Assembly (NCBI GenBank): GCA_026706505.1
Contig: JAPOYQ010000842.1
Location: 1-12,468, forward strand
Length of the DNA: 12,468 nt
Direction: 5' to 3'
From: Gemmatimonadota bacterium
Lineage (GTDB): Bacteria > Latescibacterota > UBA2968 > UBA8231
The notes below the pieces were generated by a model. The model was given only the letters and a program-made list of their open reading frames with translations. It searched no databases and was not told where the DNA came from. Position numbers and translations under genes: made by a program. Of this stretch, positions 1-6,331 are shown piece by piece. How positions within the stretch are numbered: the stretch's first letter is position 1; each line of letters opens with the position of its first letter.

Positions 1-128
1 GTCAAAGCGCTGAACGACTCGCTTTGCACATCCTCGGCTTGCGGGTCGAGAGGATTGCGCTGCGGGCGGTCGCTGCAAGCCAAGACCAGCGCGGCGAGGC
101 AACATCCTAGCCAGAGGGAGCGTTTCAC
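1..128 (-). CDS. Lipoprotein, N-terminal part, cut by left edge
   Basis: Forty-two residues are visible before the gene leaves the window. They begin with a short basic head (K2, R3), a hydrophobic stretch of about 14 residues and a lipobox V-L-A-C, so Cys18 is probably lipidated and the protein anchored in a membrane facing the periplasm. After the cysteine comes a polar linker containing N-P-L-D-P. I recall this N-P-x-D-P style as common just after the lipid cysteine in lipoproteins of Bacteroidetes-like and candidate-phylum diderms. The start is GTG: an in-frame TAG lies two codons upstream and no ATG is available. The GTG overlaps the stop of the preceding gene as GTGA, so translation is likely coupled. 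It is the last visible gene of the leftward envelope operon. No function can be assigned from this fragment. Confidence 0.75.
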   Translation of the reverse strand, partial: MKRSLWLGCCLAALVLACSDRPQRNPLDPQAEDVQSESFSAL

Positions 129-553
129 GATCTAGACCTAAAAAAGAGCAGGTATGAGCTGAGTACCAAGCCCACTTCCATGCCGACAAACGCCGCGCCG
201 GCCACGCGGTCAAAGCGCTTGGCCTCGTCCAATTCGCGTTGCTGGCGCGCCACGCTGGCCGAGCGCAAATAGCGGTCGTACGCAGCGTCGGCCCGCTCCT
301 TGCTCCAGTAGGCCACCACGCCCCCTCCTACGGCCAAGGCCGCGCTCAAGTAGAGCTTCTTGCGCGAGTGCTTCTTCTTGTTCGGAGCCGCCGACGTAGC
401 TGGCAACGATCGCTGCCTAAGCATCGGACGCTCGGCCCATTGTGCCGCTAAGGCCGTTTCCAACTGGACTAGCTGCCGAGGCAACTCCAACGACTCAGCC
501 CACGTCGGCGCGACCACGGCTAGCACCAAGCACCAAGCAATCGTCTTTTTCAT
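125..553 (-). CDS. Small exported membrane protein of unknown function
   Basis: The protein has 142 residues. Residues 1-19 look like a signal peptide (MKK head, hydrophobic core, cleavage near T-W-A/E). A low-complexity linker ends in the basic cluster K-K-K-H-S-R-K-K (59-66). A hydrophobic segment follows (67-82), then a charged helix (83-113) with A-Y-D-R-Y-L and a second hydrophobic segment (about 117-137) ending in R-S-R-S. I see helix-hairpin tails of this kind, with A-Y-D-x-Y and F-D-R motifs between two membrane segments, as typical of uncharacterised envelope proteins, but I do not recognise a named family. The frame is open further upstream, but this ATG has a purine-rich ribosome site, and the upstream residues overlap the preceding gene and do not resemble a signal. 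It lies 14 bp after the PQQ lipoprotein gene and overlaps the next gene by 4 bp. Confidence 0.75.
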   Translation of the reverse strand: MKKTIAWCLVLAVVAPTWAESLELPRQLVQLETALAAQWAERPMLRQRSLPATSAAPNKKKHSRKKLYLSAALAVGGGVVAYWSKERADAAYDRYLRSASVARQQRELDEAKRFDRVAGAAFVGMEVGLVLSSYLLFFRSRS

Positions 554-559
554 GCAGTT

Positions 560-565
560 TCCCCC
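560..565 (-). promoter_or_regulatory. Ribosome binding site setting the start of the small membrane protein
   Basis: Read on the minus strand, GGGGGA lies six bases before the ATG at 553. It supports that start, which gives a clean signal peptide, over upstream starts in the same frame that would run into the preceding gene. Confidence 0.5.
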
Positions 566-567
566 GC

Positions 568-1629
568 TCAGTGGCGTCCAAATACGTGGAGGACCCGCTT
601 CTCGGTGGCGACAGTAACGACCCCCGCGCCCAAGGACACCGGCGCCAAGACCGGACCATCCAACCGGTATTTCCACAATAGATGCCCGTCTTGCAGATCC
701 AAGGCGTAGAGATGGCCGTCGCTGGAAGCGCCATACACCGTGTGATCCGTGGCGACTGGACTGCTCCGTACCACACCCTCAGTGGCAAACGACCACCGCA
801 CCTCTCCAGTGGCCGCGTCTAGTCCATAGAAGTGACTGTCGGCGCAGCCGACCACCAATACGCCAGCGGCCAATGCTAGCTCCGGGGTCGGCAGCGCGCC
901 TAAGGCACGCTCCCACACCACCTGACCGGAGTCGCGGTGCGCGGCTAGTACCCGACCGGAAGCCGTCGCCGTAACTACCTGCTCACCAGCAAGTACGGGC
1001 TGCGAGCGTACAGCTTCCTCTAGACTGGTGCGCCAGCGCTCTTTGCCGGTTGTCGCGCTCAGGGCCACCAAGTCCCCAGATGCGGTACCGGCAAACGCGA
1101 GGTCACCCCCTAGCGTCAGCCCGGTCCTCGCCAGCCCACCCAATTCGGCGCGCCACAGTAAATGCCCATCGTCCAGACGCAGAGCCTGTACCGCGCGCTC
1201 CTCATCCACTGCGATCAGGGTATCGCCACGCACGACTGGCACCTGACAAAACGTCCCCTCGTGCCGCCAATGCTCAGTCGCCGTTCTCCGGTCCAAGACC
1301 CGTAAGCTAGGCTTGCGGCCCAGCACCCCCAGCGCGTACAGCTCCCCGGCCAACCGCCCAGGGGCACACGCCATCTTGTCGTATCCATGCTTGCCCAACA
1401 AGGCACCGTTGCGCCGGTCCAACGCATAGAGGGTGGACGAGGTGCTCAGTTGTAGGATCAGATCGCCGGCAAAGAGCGCGCCGCCTAGTGGCGAGCCGTC
1501 CATTTTGTGCGTCCACAAAAGTTGCAACGGCGGCTCAACCCCCACTGCACCATGCCTCGGCCCGCCGAGATAGAGCACCTTTTCGCCACAGGCCGTCAAG
1601 AGACAGAATCCGAGCAAGGCGTAGCGCAT
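568..1629 (-). CDS. PQQ-like beta-propeller lipoprotein, BamB-like
   Basis: This 353-residue protein begins with a short signal peptide and lipobox L-T-A-C (Cys14). The rest consists of PQQ-type propeller blades of about 40 residues, recognisable by repeated L-Y-A-L-D...G...W strings: L-W-T (38-40), L-Y-A-L-D (67-71), L-L-W-R (157-160), R-W-R (198-200), V-V-W-E (237-240), V-R-W-S (277-280) and L-L-W-K (317-320). Length and lipidation match BamB, the outer-membrane propeller that binds Omp85 proteins. PQQ-dependent dehydrogenases are longer and are not lipoproteins, so cofactor binding is unlikely. Its ATG follows the TAG of the Omp85-like fusion gene with no gap, which implies coupled translation and makes a physical partnership with that barrel plausible. 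The BamB-like role is inference; a general scaffold lipoprotein is the alternative. The fold is near certain. Confidence 0.9.
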   Translation of the reverse strand: MRYALLGFCLLTACGEKVLYLGGPRHGAVGVEPPLQLLWTHKMDGSPLGGALFAGDLILQLSTSSTLYALDRRNGALLGKHGYDKMACAPGRLAGELYALGVLGRKPSLRVLDRRTATEHWRHEGTFCQVPVVRGDTLIAVDEERAVQALRLDDGHLLWRAELGGLARTGLTLGGDLAFAGTASGDLVALSATTGKERWRTSLEEAVRSQPVLAGEQVVTATASGRVLAAHRDSGQVVWERALGALPTPELALAAGVLVVGCADSHFYGLDAATGEVRWSFATEGVVRSSPVATDHTVYGASSDGHLYALDLQDGHLLWKYRLDGPVLAPVSLGAGVVTVATEKRVLHVFGRH

Positions 1630-4404
1630 CTAATAATCCCAGCCAAAGAAGAAATCCCAGCGCGTGTCGCCATCTATGGACTTGAAGTCCGTGCGCCGCG
1701 CCGCATCCAAGCGAAAGACAAAAACCCCGCCCAAGGCCAAGCGCACCCCCGCGCCAAACGCCGCGCGCCATTGCTCAAAGTCGTCGTTCCACGCATTGCC
1801 CACGTCGAAAAAGAGAGCGCCCCGAAAGGCGCTAAACTCTATGGCCCCAAACGGAAAGTGGAGCAAGAACCGATCGACCAAGGGGAAGCGCAGTTCTTGG
1901 TTGTACAACACCATTTTACTGCCCCACAGCGAGCGCCAGCGATAACCCCGCAATGTCCAACTACCCCCCAAAGAAAAAAACTCAGGTACCACGCCGGTGG
2001 AGCGCCGGCCCATCAGGCGCAGAGCCAACGCGCTGCGCTGCGAGAGGCGAAAGTAGTACCGGTAGTCGCCAAAGAGCGCGATATTGAACCGCCGCGAGGT
2101 CTTAAAGTCGATCGTCTGCGCCAGCCCAAAGCTGTAGCGCTGGCCCTCCAGTGGCCCGGTCGGAATCCACAGGCTGCTGTCGTGGGTATAGCTGACGTAG
2201 TTGTTGGCCAGCCAGCCCGACAGCTTCCGCCCCTCGAATTGCCGGTCGATTTCAGCGTGGCGCAGCGAGAGCCGAGTGTCGATGCGGTCGTGCTGGGAAA
2301 AGGGATAGCTCAACCCAATGTGGGCACCCAGGCGCTCTTCGCGCACGAACCGGCCAAAGCGGCTCGAAAAGCGGTCGTTGAGCCGGAACACGCCCCAATA
2401 TGCGTTGAGCCGCTGGCCGAGGTGGAAACGCGTCAAGGCCACGTTCAGGCCGTCGAAGAAACCGGATCGGCTGGCGGCAATGTGCGAGAGCACGAAGTGG
2501 TACTGGTCGTTGCCCAGCACGTCGCTCAGAGCCACTTGGATGCCGCCCGAGGTGCCAAATTCCGGGTCCTGCGAGATCTGGCCTTGGGCTATGTCGAGGC
2601 TCATCTTGCGCTCATAGGGCCGGCTGGCGACCTCGCTCTGGCCGTGCAGGCTCGCCAGCGACCACGGCTCGGCCACTGCCTCCTCTATGCGCTGATAGCT
2701 GACCTGCGCACTGTCGGCCCAGTCCACGGCGAGCTCGTAGATCTGAAAGCCGCCGCTCTCATATCCAGAAAAGAGCAAGTGCTGACCATCGGCCAATAGC
2801 ACCGGATCAAACGCACCCGTCAACACATGGGTCAAACGCCGGGTCGCAGTGCGCTCGCCCGCTAGCTGCAAGGCATAGATGTTGTACGCGCCAGCGCGGT
2901 CAGAGCTAAAGACGATGCGCTCGCCGTCCGGAGACCAGCGCGGCTGGCCGTCGTTGTGCTCGCCGCGGCTGAGGGCCGAGATTTGCTCGGTTGCCAAATC
3001 GTACAGGAACAGGTTGTAGCGACCGCGCCGTCCCCCGGACCAACGGTCGGAGCTAAAGACGATGTGCTGACCATCCGGCGACCAGTCGGGCTCGCGGTCG
3101 TGATAGATGTCGCGGCGCAAGGCGCGGAGGCTATCGCCTGTTACATCGACCAGATAAATGTCGGTCCAGCCCCCTTCGTCGCTGCCGGCAAAGACCAGCC
3201 GCTTGCCGTCGGGTGCAAACGATGGCGACGCAATCGCGACGATCCCTGCAAACGACAAATCCCCCACCGCGCGCTTTTGTTCCACATCCCAGATGTACAG
3301 GTGATCGCGGCCCCGGCTCTTGGCCGCAAACGCCAGCCACTTGCCGTCCGGGGAGGCAGCCAGCCGCGTCGAGAGCGGGTGCAGGGACTCAAAGACCGGC
3401 AGGCGCTCGCCTTCGACCACGACCTTGGGCTCACGGCCGTCGCGGCGCGCGCGGACGATCTGCGTATAGCCTTGATCGTTGCGGAAGTGGTAGAATGCGC
3501 TGCTGTCCCCGGGGACGATTTCGGGCTTGATGTTAAAGCCGCGCTGCGTGCGGGCAGTGGCCAATTCGGACGGGGGATCGCGGTCGGCAATCGCCGGCAG
3601 GTGGCGCTTGTGCAGGTGGTATTGCCAAGCCTGGTCGAACTTCTCTAAGCTCTCGCCGGTCGTGATGGCAAAAATTTCGGCAAAGGTCTCGCCGCGCCAC
3701 CAATTGGCAAAGAGCTGTTCGAATACATCGGCTCCGTGCCGCGCTGCCATAAAGTGGCAGATCGATTCGCCCTCCTTGTACATCTGAAAGGTGCCGTGGA
3801 TGCGGTACATCTGGGCGATGGGCACCAACCGCTGCGCAAAGAGCGCGTCGCGCACGATCATTTCGCCAAAGCTGTTGGGCTCGCTCGACCAGTATTCGGC
3901 CAGCCCTTCGGAAAACCACAGCGGCGCCGGACGGAAATCCAATATCCCGTGCTGCGCCAGCACCCGCGCGATCCGGTCAAACGTGAAGACGTGGACCAAT
4001 TCGTGGTGCAGCACCCGCTCGAATTCGGGCAGAGAGCCGCTCAGCGGCAGCGCCACCCGCCCCTTGAGGTACTCGGTGAAACCCGCGACCCCCTCGGGCA
4101 GGATATTGGGGATGATATTCGTCTGTTCGAAGTAGATGTGCGAGGAATAGACCACTAGCGGCACCCGCCGCTGCACTGTGTGGGCAAACTTCTTTTCCAA
4201 ATCGGCGAACTGGCGCTCGGCCATTTGCGCGGCATACGCGGCCAACTCCTCTTCTTCGGCAAAGAAGTACACGTCAAAGTGCGCGGTCTCCATTTTCCGC
4301 CACGCGAATTCCGCGTACTGCACCTTGTTGCGGCCAAAGCCCTGGCTGTCGGCAGCCGAGGCCACGAGCATCCAACCGCACGCGACCCAAGCCAAGCCGC
4401 GCAT
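1630..4404 (-). CDS. Fusion of zinc metallopeptidase, TolB/PD40 propeller and Omp85-like outer-membrane barrel
   Basis: From the chosen ATG the protein has 924 residues. After a signal peptide (about 1-20) comes a gluzincin-type peptidase domain: H-E-L-V-H (zinc ligands H134 and H138, catalytic E135), then W-F-S-E-G-L-A-E-Y 28 residues later, whose E166 should be the third ligand. Residues about 345-560 hold WD40-like (PD40) blades with S-P-D-G-x-x-x-x-F repeats, as in TolB. Residues about 600-924 are beta-barrel-like, with the Omp85 signature L-R-G-Y (818-821) after G-G-S, then Y-N-Q-E-L-R-F-P, and an aromatic C-terminus. It is therefore probably inserted in the outer membrane with the protease and propeller in the periplasm or outside. 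The start was chosen by the ribosome site and the signal peptide; an upstream in-frame ATG at 4449 would overlap dapF. Domain calls are firm, the substrate is unknown. Confidence 0.9.
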   Translation of the reverse strand: MRGLAWVACGWMLVASAADSQGFGRNKVQYAEFAWRKMETAHFDVYFFAEEEELAAYAAQMAERQFADLEKKFAHTVQRRVPLVVYSSHIYFEQTNIIPNILPEGVAGFTEYLKGRVALPLSGSLPEFERVLHHELVHVFTFDRIARVLAQHGILDFRPAPLWFSEGLAEYWSSEPNSFGEMIVRDALFAQRLVPIAQMYRIHGTFQMYKEGESICHFMAARHGADVFEQLFANWWRGETFAEIFAITTGESLEKFDQAWQYHLHKRHLPAIADRDPPSELATARTQRGFNIKPEIVPGDSSAFYHFRNDQGYTQIVRARRDGREPKVVVEGERLPVFESLHPLSTRLAASPDGKWLAFAAKSRGRDHLYIWDVEQKRAVGDLSFAGIVAIASPSFAPDGKRLVFAGSDEGGWTDIYLVDVTGDSLRALRRDIYHDREPDWSPDGQHIVFSSDRWSGGRRGRYNLFLYDLATEQISALSRGEHNDGQPRWSPDGERIVFSSDRAGAYNIYALQLAGERTATRRLTHVLTGAFDPVLLADGQHLLFSGYESGGFQIYELAVDWADSAQVSYQRIEEAVAEPWSLASLHGQSEVASRPYERKMSLDIAQGQISQDPEFGTSGGIQVALSDVLGNDQYHFVLSHIAASRSGFFDGLNVALTRFHLGQRLNAYWGVFRLNDRFSSRFGRFVREERLGAHIGLSYPFSQHDRIDTRLSLRHAEIDRQFEGRKLSGWLANNYVSYTHDSSLWIPTGPLEGQRYSFGLAQTIDFKTSRRFNIALFGDYRYYFRLSQRSALALRLMGRRSTGVVPEFFSLGGSWTLRGYRWRSLWGSKMVLYNQELRFPLVDRFLLHFPFGAIEFSAFRGALFFDVGNAWNDDFEQWRAAFGAGVRLALGGVFVFRLDAARRTDFKSIDGDTRWDFFFGWDY

Positions 4405-4409
4405 GGCAA

Positions 4410-4416
4410 TCCTCTC
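4410..4416 (-). promoter_or_regulatory. Ribosome binding site setting the start of the peptidase-barrel fusion
   Basis: GAGAGGA on the minus strand lies five bases before the ATG at 4404. It selects this start, which opens directly into the signal peptide, over the in-frame ATG at 4449 inside the end of dapF. Confidence 0.65.
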
Positions 4417-4429
4417 TAGCACGCGCAGC

Positions 4430-5299
4430 TCAGTGCATGTGGCGCACAAACGACGGGCTGAATGCGCCGCGCGCCACTTCGGAGACCGGCCCCTTCATCG
4501 TCAGGTCGTAGCTTGCGCTCACGTCAATGTGCAAGGTTCCGCCCGGGGCCCTAACCGCCACTGGACTTTTGACCAAGCCCAGCCGCACCGCCGCACTCGC
4601 GGCCGCACACGCGGACGACCCCGACGCCTGCGTTTGGCCCGCGCCGCGTTCCCAGATCAGGATGTAGATCGCGTGGGTTTCCACGGGTACGGCGAGTTGC
4701 ACGTTGGTGCGCCGGGGGAAGAGCGGGTGATTCTCCAGCTTTGGTCCCAGAGAACACAGCTCGTCTTCGGTCCATTGCTCGCCCTTCTCGCGAAAGACAA
4801 TGCAGTGGGGATTGCCGACGCTGACGCCGGTAAAGGTCAGGGCCTGCCCATCGACGTCAATCGGCTGTGCGATCAACTCTTCGGCCTCTAGCGTGCAGGG
4901 CAGAGCAGCTGGCTCAAATGTCGCTCGCCCCATCTCCACCGTAGCCGAGCTGGCGTCGCCGTGATCGTCAATGTGCAAATCGATACTTACTAGGCCGCCC
5001 TCCGTATCGACGGTGAACTGCTGCTTTTGCACTTGGCCGGTGGCGTGTAGGTAGCGGGCGAATATCCGCAGGCCATTGCCCGACTTTTCCGCCTCGCTGC
5101 CGTCGGGGTTGTAGATTTTCAGGCCAAAGTCGGCCTTTTGCGACGGCGCCAGCGCGAGAATGCCGTCGCTGCCCACGCCCCAATGGCGGTCGCAAATCTC
5201 GCGGATATTGTCTGGCGTCAACTCGAAACTGAGCGCAGCCGGATCGACGGCAATGTAGTCATTGCCGAGGCCGTGGCCCTTGAAAAATTCGTTTTCCAT
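4430..5299 (-). CDS. dapF: Diaminopimelate epimerase family protein with both catalytic cysteines replaced by serine
   Basis: DapF interconverts LL- and meso-diaminopimelate in the cytoplasm, supplying lysine and peptidoglycan synthesis. The 289 residues match the family over their length: H-G-L-G-N-D-Y near the N-terminus, R-H-W-G-V-G-S-D-G-I-L (38-48), N-P-D-G-S-E-A-E (64-71), V-G-N-P-H (161-165), F-P-R-R-T-N-V (194-200) and W-E-R-G-A-G-Q-T (216-223). The two-base mechanism uses a cysteine in A-E-x-C-G-N-G and another in A-C-G-T-G. Here these read A-E-K-S-G-N-G (Ser73, codon TCG) and A-S-G-S-S (Ser226, codon TCG). Both substitutions are clear in the DNA and surrounding residues are intact, so this is not a frameshift. 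It may be a Ser/Ser subfamily of altered activity. The gene opens the leftward operon; A-A-A-G-G-G precedes its ATG. Family membership is near certain, epimerase activity is not. Confidence 0.9.
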   Translation of the reverse strand: MENEFFKGHGLGNDYIAVDPAALSFELTPDNIREICDRHWGVGSDGILALAPSQKADFGLKIYNPDGSEAEKSGNGLRIFARYLHATGQVQKQQFTVDTEGGLVSIDLHIDDHGDASSATVEMGRATFEPAALPCTLEAEELIAQPIDVDGQALTFTGVSVGNPHCIVFREKGEQWTEDELCSLGPKLENHPLFPRRTNVQLAVPVETHAIYILIWERGAGQTQASGSSACAAASAAVRLGLVKSPVAVRAPGGTLHIDVSASYDLTMKGPVSEVARGAFSPSFVRHMH

Positions 5300-5326
5300 A
5301 CGTGCCCTTTCTCGTTTGTCTTATAG

Positions 5327-5355
5327 AACTTAGACCCCTGCTCAAGCAGGGTCAA
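5327..5355 (-). promoter_or_regulatory. Candidate promoter of the dapF operon
   Basis: On the minus strand TTGACC (5350-5355) is separated by 17 bp from TAAGTT (5327-5332). The -35 is good (five of six consensus positions) and the spacing ideal, but the -10 is weak. The start would lie near 5319, leaving a leader of about 20 bases with the ribosome site. A TATAAG at 5320-5325 could serve as an alternative -10. Confidence 0.3.
5333..5353. repeat. Palindrome inside the dapF promoter spacer
   Basis: GACCCCTGC-TCAA-GCAGGGTC is an inverted repeat with eight-base arms, one bulged C and a four-base centre. It fills the space between the candidate -35 and -10 of dapF and lies 9 bp left of the candidate rightward -35. 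It could be an operator for one or both divergent genes. A terminator is unlikely, because neither side has a T-run and no gene ends here. Confidence 0.4.
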
Positions 5356-5361
5356 ACCAAG

Positions 5362-5389
5362 TTGCCGAGGGGCGACCAGCCGGTATATT
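5362..5389 (+). promoter_or_regulatory. Candidate promoter giving a leaderless nucleosidase-like mRNA
   Basis: TTGCCG (5362-5367), a 16-bp spacer and TATATT (5384-5389) form a plausible sigma-70-type promoter. The ATG of the next gene begins eight bases after the -10, where transcription would be expected to start. No ribosome-binding sequence lies between them. Confidence 0.4.
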
Positions 5390-5396
5390 AGCGATA

Positions 5397-6236
5397 ATGT
5401 TATGCTTAGTCGTCGCTCTCGCGGCCGAGGCGCGCCCGCTGTTGGCTTCCTATCGCCTCCAAGGCATGAGCGGCCATCCCTATCGCATCTGCGCGGGCGA
5501 GCAGACACACCTGATCGTCTCTGGCATCGGCAAAGTGGCCGCAGCGGCTGCCACAGCGTACCTGCGCGCGCTAATCGGCGATGCGCCGGCTGCTTGGCTC
5601 AATATCGGCATCGCTGGCCACGGCAGCCAAGCAGTGGGCACGGCTCTGCTGGCGCACAAGGTCGTGGATACGGCCAGCGGCAAGCCCTTCTACCCCACCT
5701 TCACTGCGCCCCCACCCTGTCGCACCACGCTGCTACACACCGTCGATCGCGTGCAGTCGCCCGCCGGTGACGCCGCGTACGACATGGAGGCCAGCGGCTT
5801 TTGCGAGGCCGCGCAGCGCTTTGCCACCAGCGAGCGGATTCACTGCCTCAAAGTCGTCTCCGACAACCCGCAATCCTCCTATCAGACACTTAATGCTGAG
5901 AGAGTGGAGGCGTTAATAGAAGCTCAACTCGATATGGTCGCCCAAGTTGGCGAACACCTGCGAACACTCTGTCAGCAACTCCACGCTCTACACGCCGACC
6001 CGTCCGGCCTTACCGAGCTAACCACCCGCTGGCAATTCACCGCCACGCAACAGCATCAGTTGCGCGGCTTGCTCGCACGCTGGCAGACGCTGGCACCGAC
6101 AACCCCTGTCGTCAACGACGACTTGCTGGCCTTGCAAAGTCGCAATGAAGTGTTAGCCTATCTTCAGCAGCGGCTAGACGATGTGGAGTTTTTTCTTATT
6201 CCAGAGGAGACGCAAGATGATCAGACAGAGGCCTAA
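5397..6236 (+). CDS. Phosphorylase-superfamily (MTA/SAH nucleosidase-like) protein with helical C-terminal extension
   Basis: Of 279 residues, about 1-190 form a PNP/UDP-phosphorylase-type domain like methylthioadenosine/S-adenosylhomocysteine nucleosidase or futalosine hydrolase. Visible motifs are an early A-A-E (Glu11, where such enzymes have a conserved acid), G-I-G-K (43-46), G-I-A-G (71-74), Y-D-M-E (128-131, the ribose-binding M-E) and V-S-D-N (154-157, Asp156 as candidate catalytic acid). The domain is shorter than usual MTA nucleosidase, with a compressed middle. Residues about 190-279 are a separate helical region (R-W-Q-F-T-A-T-Q-Q-H, then L-L-A-R-W) that I do not recognise. The start is fixed by the first beta strand and Glu11; no ribosome site precedes it. 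The substrate is unknown: a nucleoside or nucleoside-like metabolite is inferred from the family. Confidence 0.8.
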   Translation: MLCLVVALAAEARPLLASYRLQGMSGHPYRICAGEQTHLIVSGIGKVAAAAATAYLRALIGDAPAAWLNIGIAGHGSQAVGTALLAHKVVDTASGKPFYPTFTAPPPCRTTLLHTVDRVQSPAGDAAYDMEASGFCEAAQRFATSERIHCLKVVSDNPQSSYQTLNAERVEALIEAQLDMVAQVGEHLRTLCQQLHALHADPSGLTELTTRWQFTATQQHQLRGLLARWQTLAPTTPVVNDDLLALQSRNEVLAYLQQRLDDVEFFLIPEETQDDQTEA

Positions 6237-6266
6237 CGATGGTTGGATAACTTGAAAATAGCGCTG

Positions 6267-6292
6267 GCAAACGAATGGTACGGCTCGTTTGC
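6267..6292 (+). other. RNA hairpin between the nucleosidase-like and barrel genes
   Basis: GCAAACGA and TCGTTTGC form a perfect eight-base stem around a ten-base loop, 30 bases after one stop codon and 39 before the next start. It is followed only by GTTTCATC, without a real T-run, so it is a weak terminator candidate. A leader structure of the barrel mRNA or a protein-binding site is equally possible. Confidence 0.4.
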
Positions 6293-6320
6293 GTTTCATC
6301 TGTACCTATTCATTAAAGAA

Positions 6321-6326
6321 AGGAAA
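6321..6326 (+). promoter_or_regulatory. Ribosome binding site setting the barrel protein start
   Basis: AGGAAA lies five bases before the ATG at 6332 (AGGA itself seven bases). It favours that ATG over the GTG codon immediately before it in the same frame. Confidence 0.55.
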
Positions 6327-6331
6327 CTGTG

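Noticed and set aside
1507..3648. Long open frames on the plus strand opposite the peptidase-barrel fusion and PQQ genes (1507-2799, 2956-3648)
   Set aside because: They are rich in Arg, Ala and Pro with no domain motifs, and lie antisense to genes with unmistakable homology. High G+C content produces such frames by chance.
4405..4449. Upstream in-frame ATG at 4449 as the start of the peptidase-barrel fusion
   Set aside because: It would overlap dapF and place a polar, cysteine-containing segment before the signal peptide; the ATG at 4404 has its own ribosome site.
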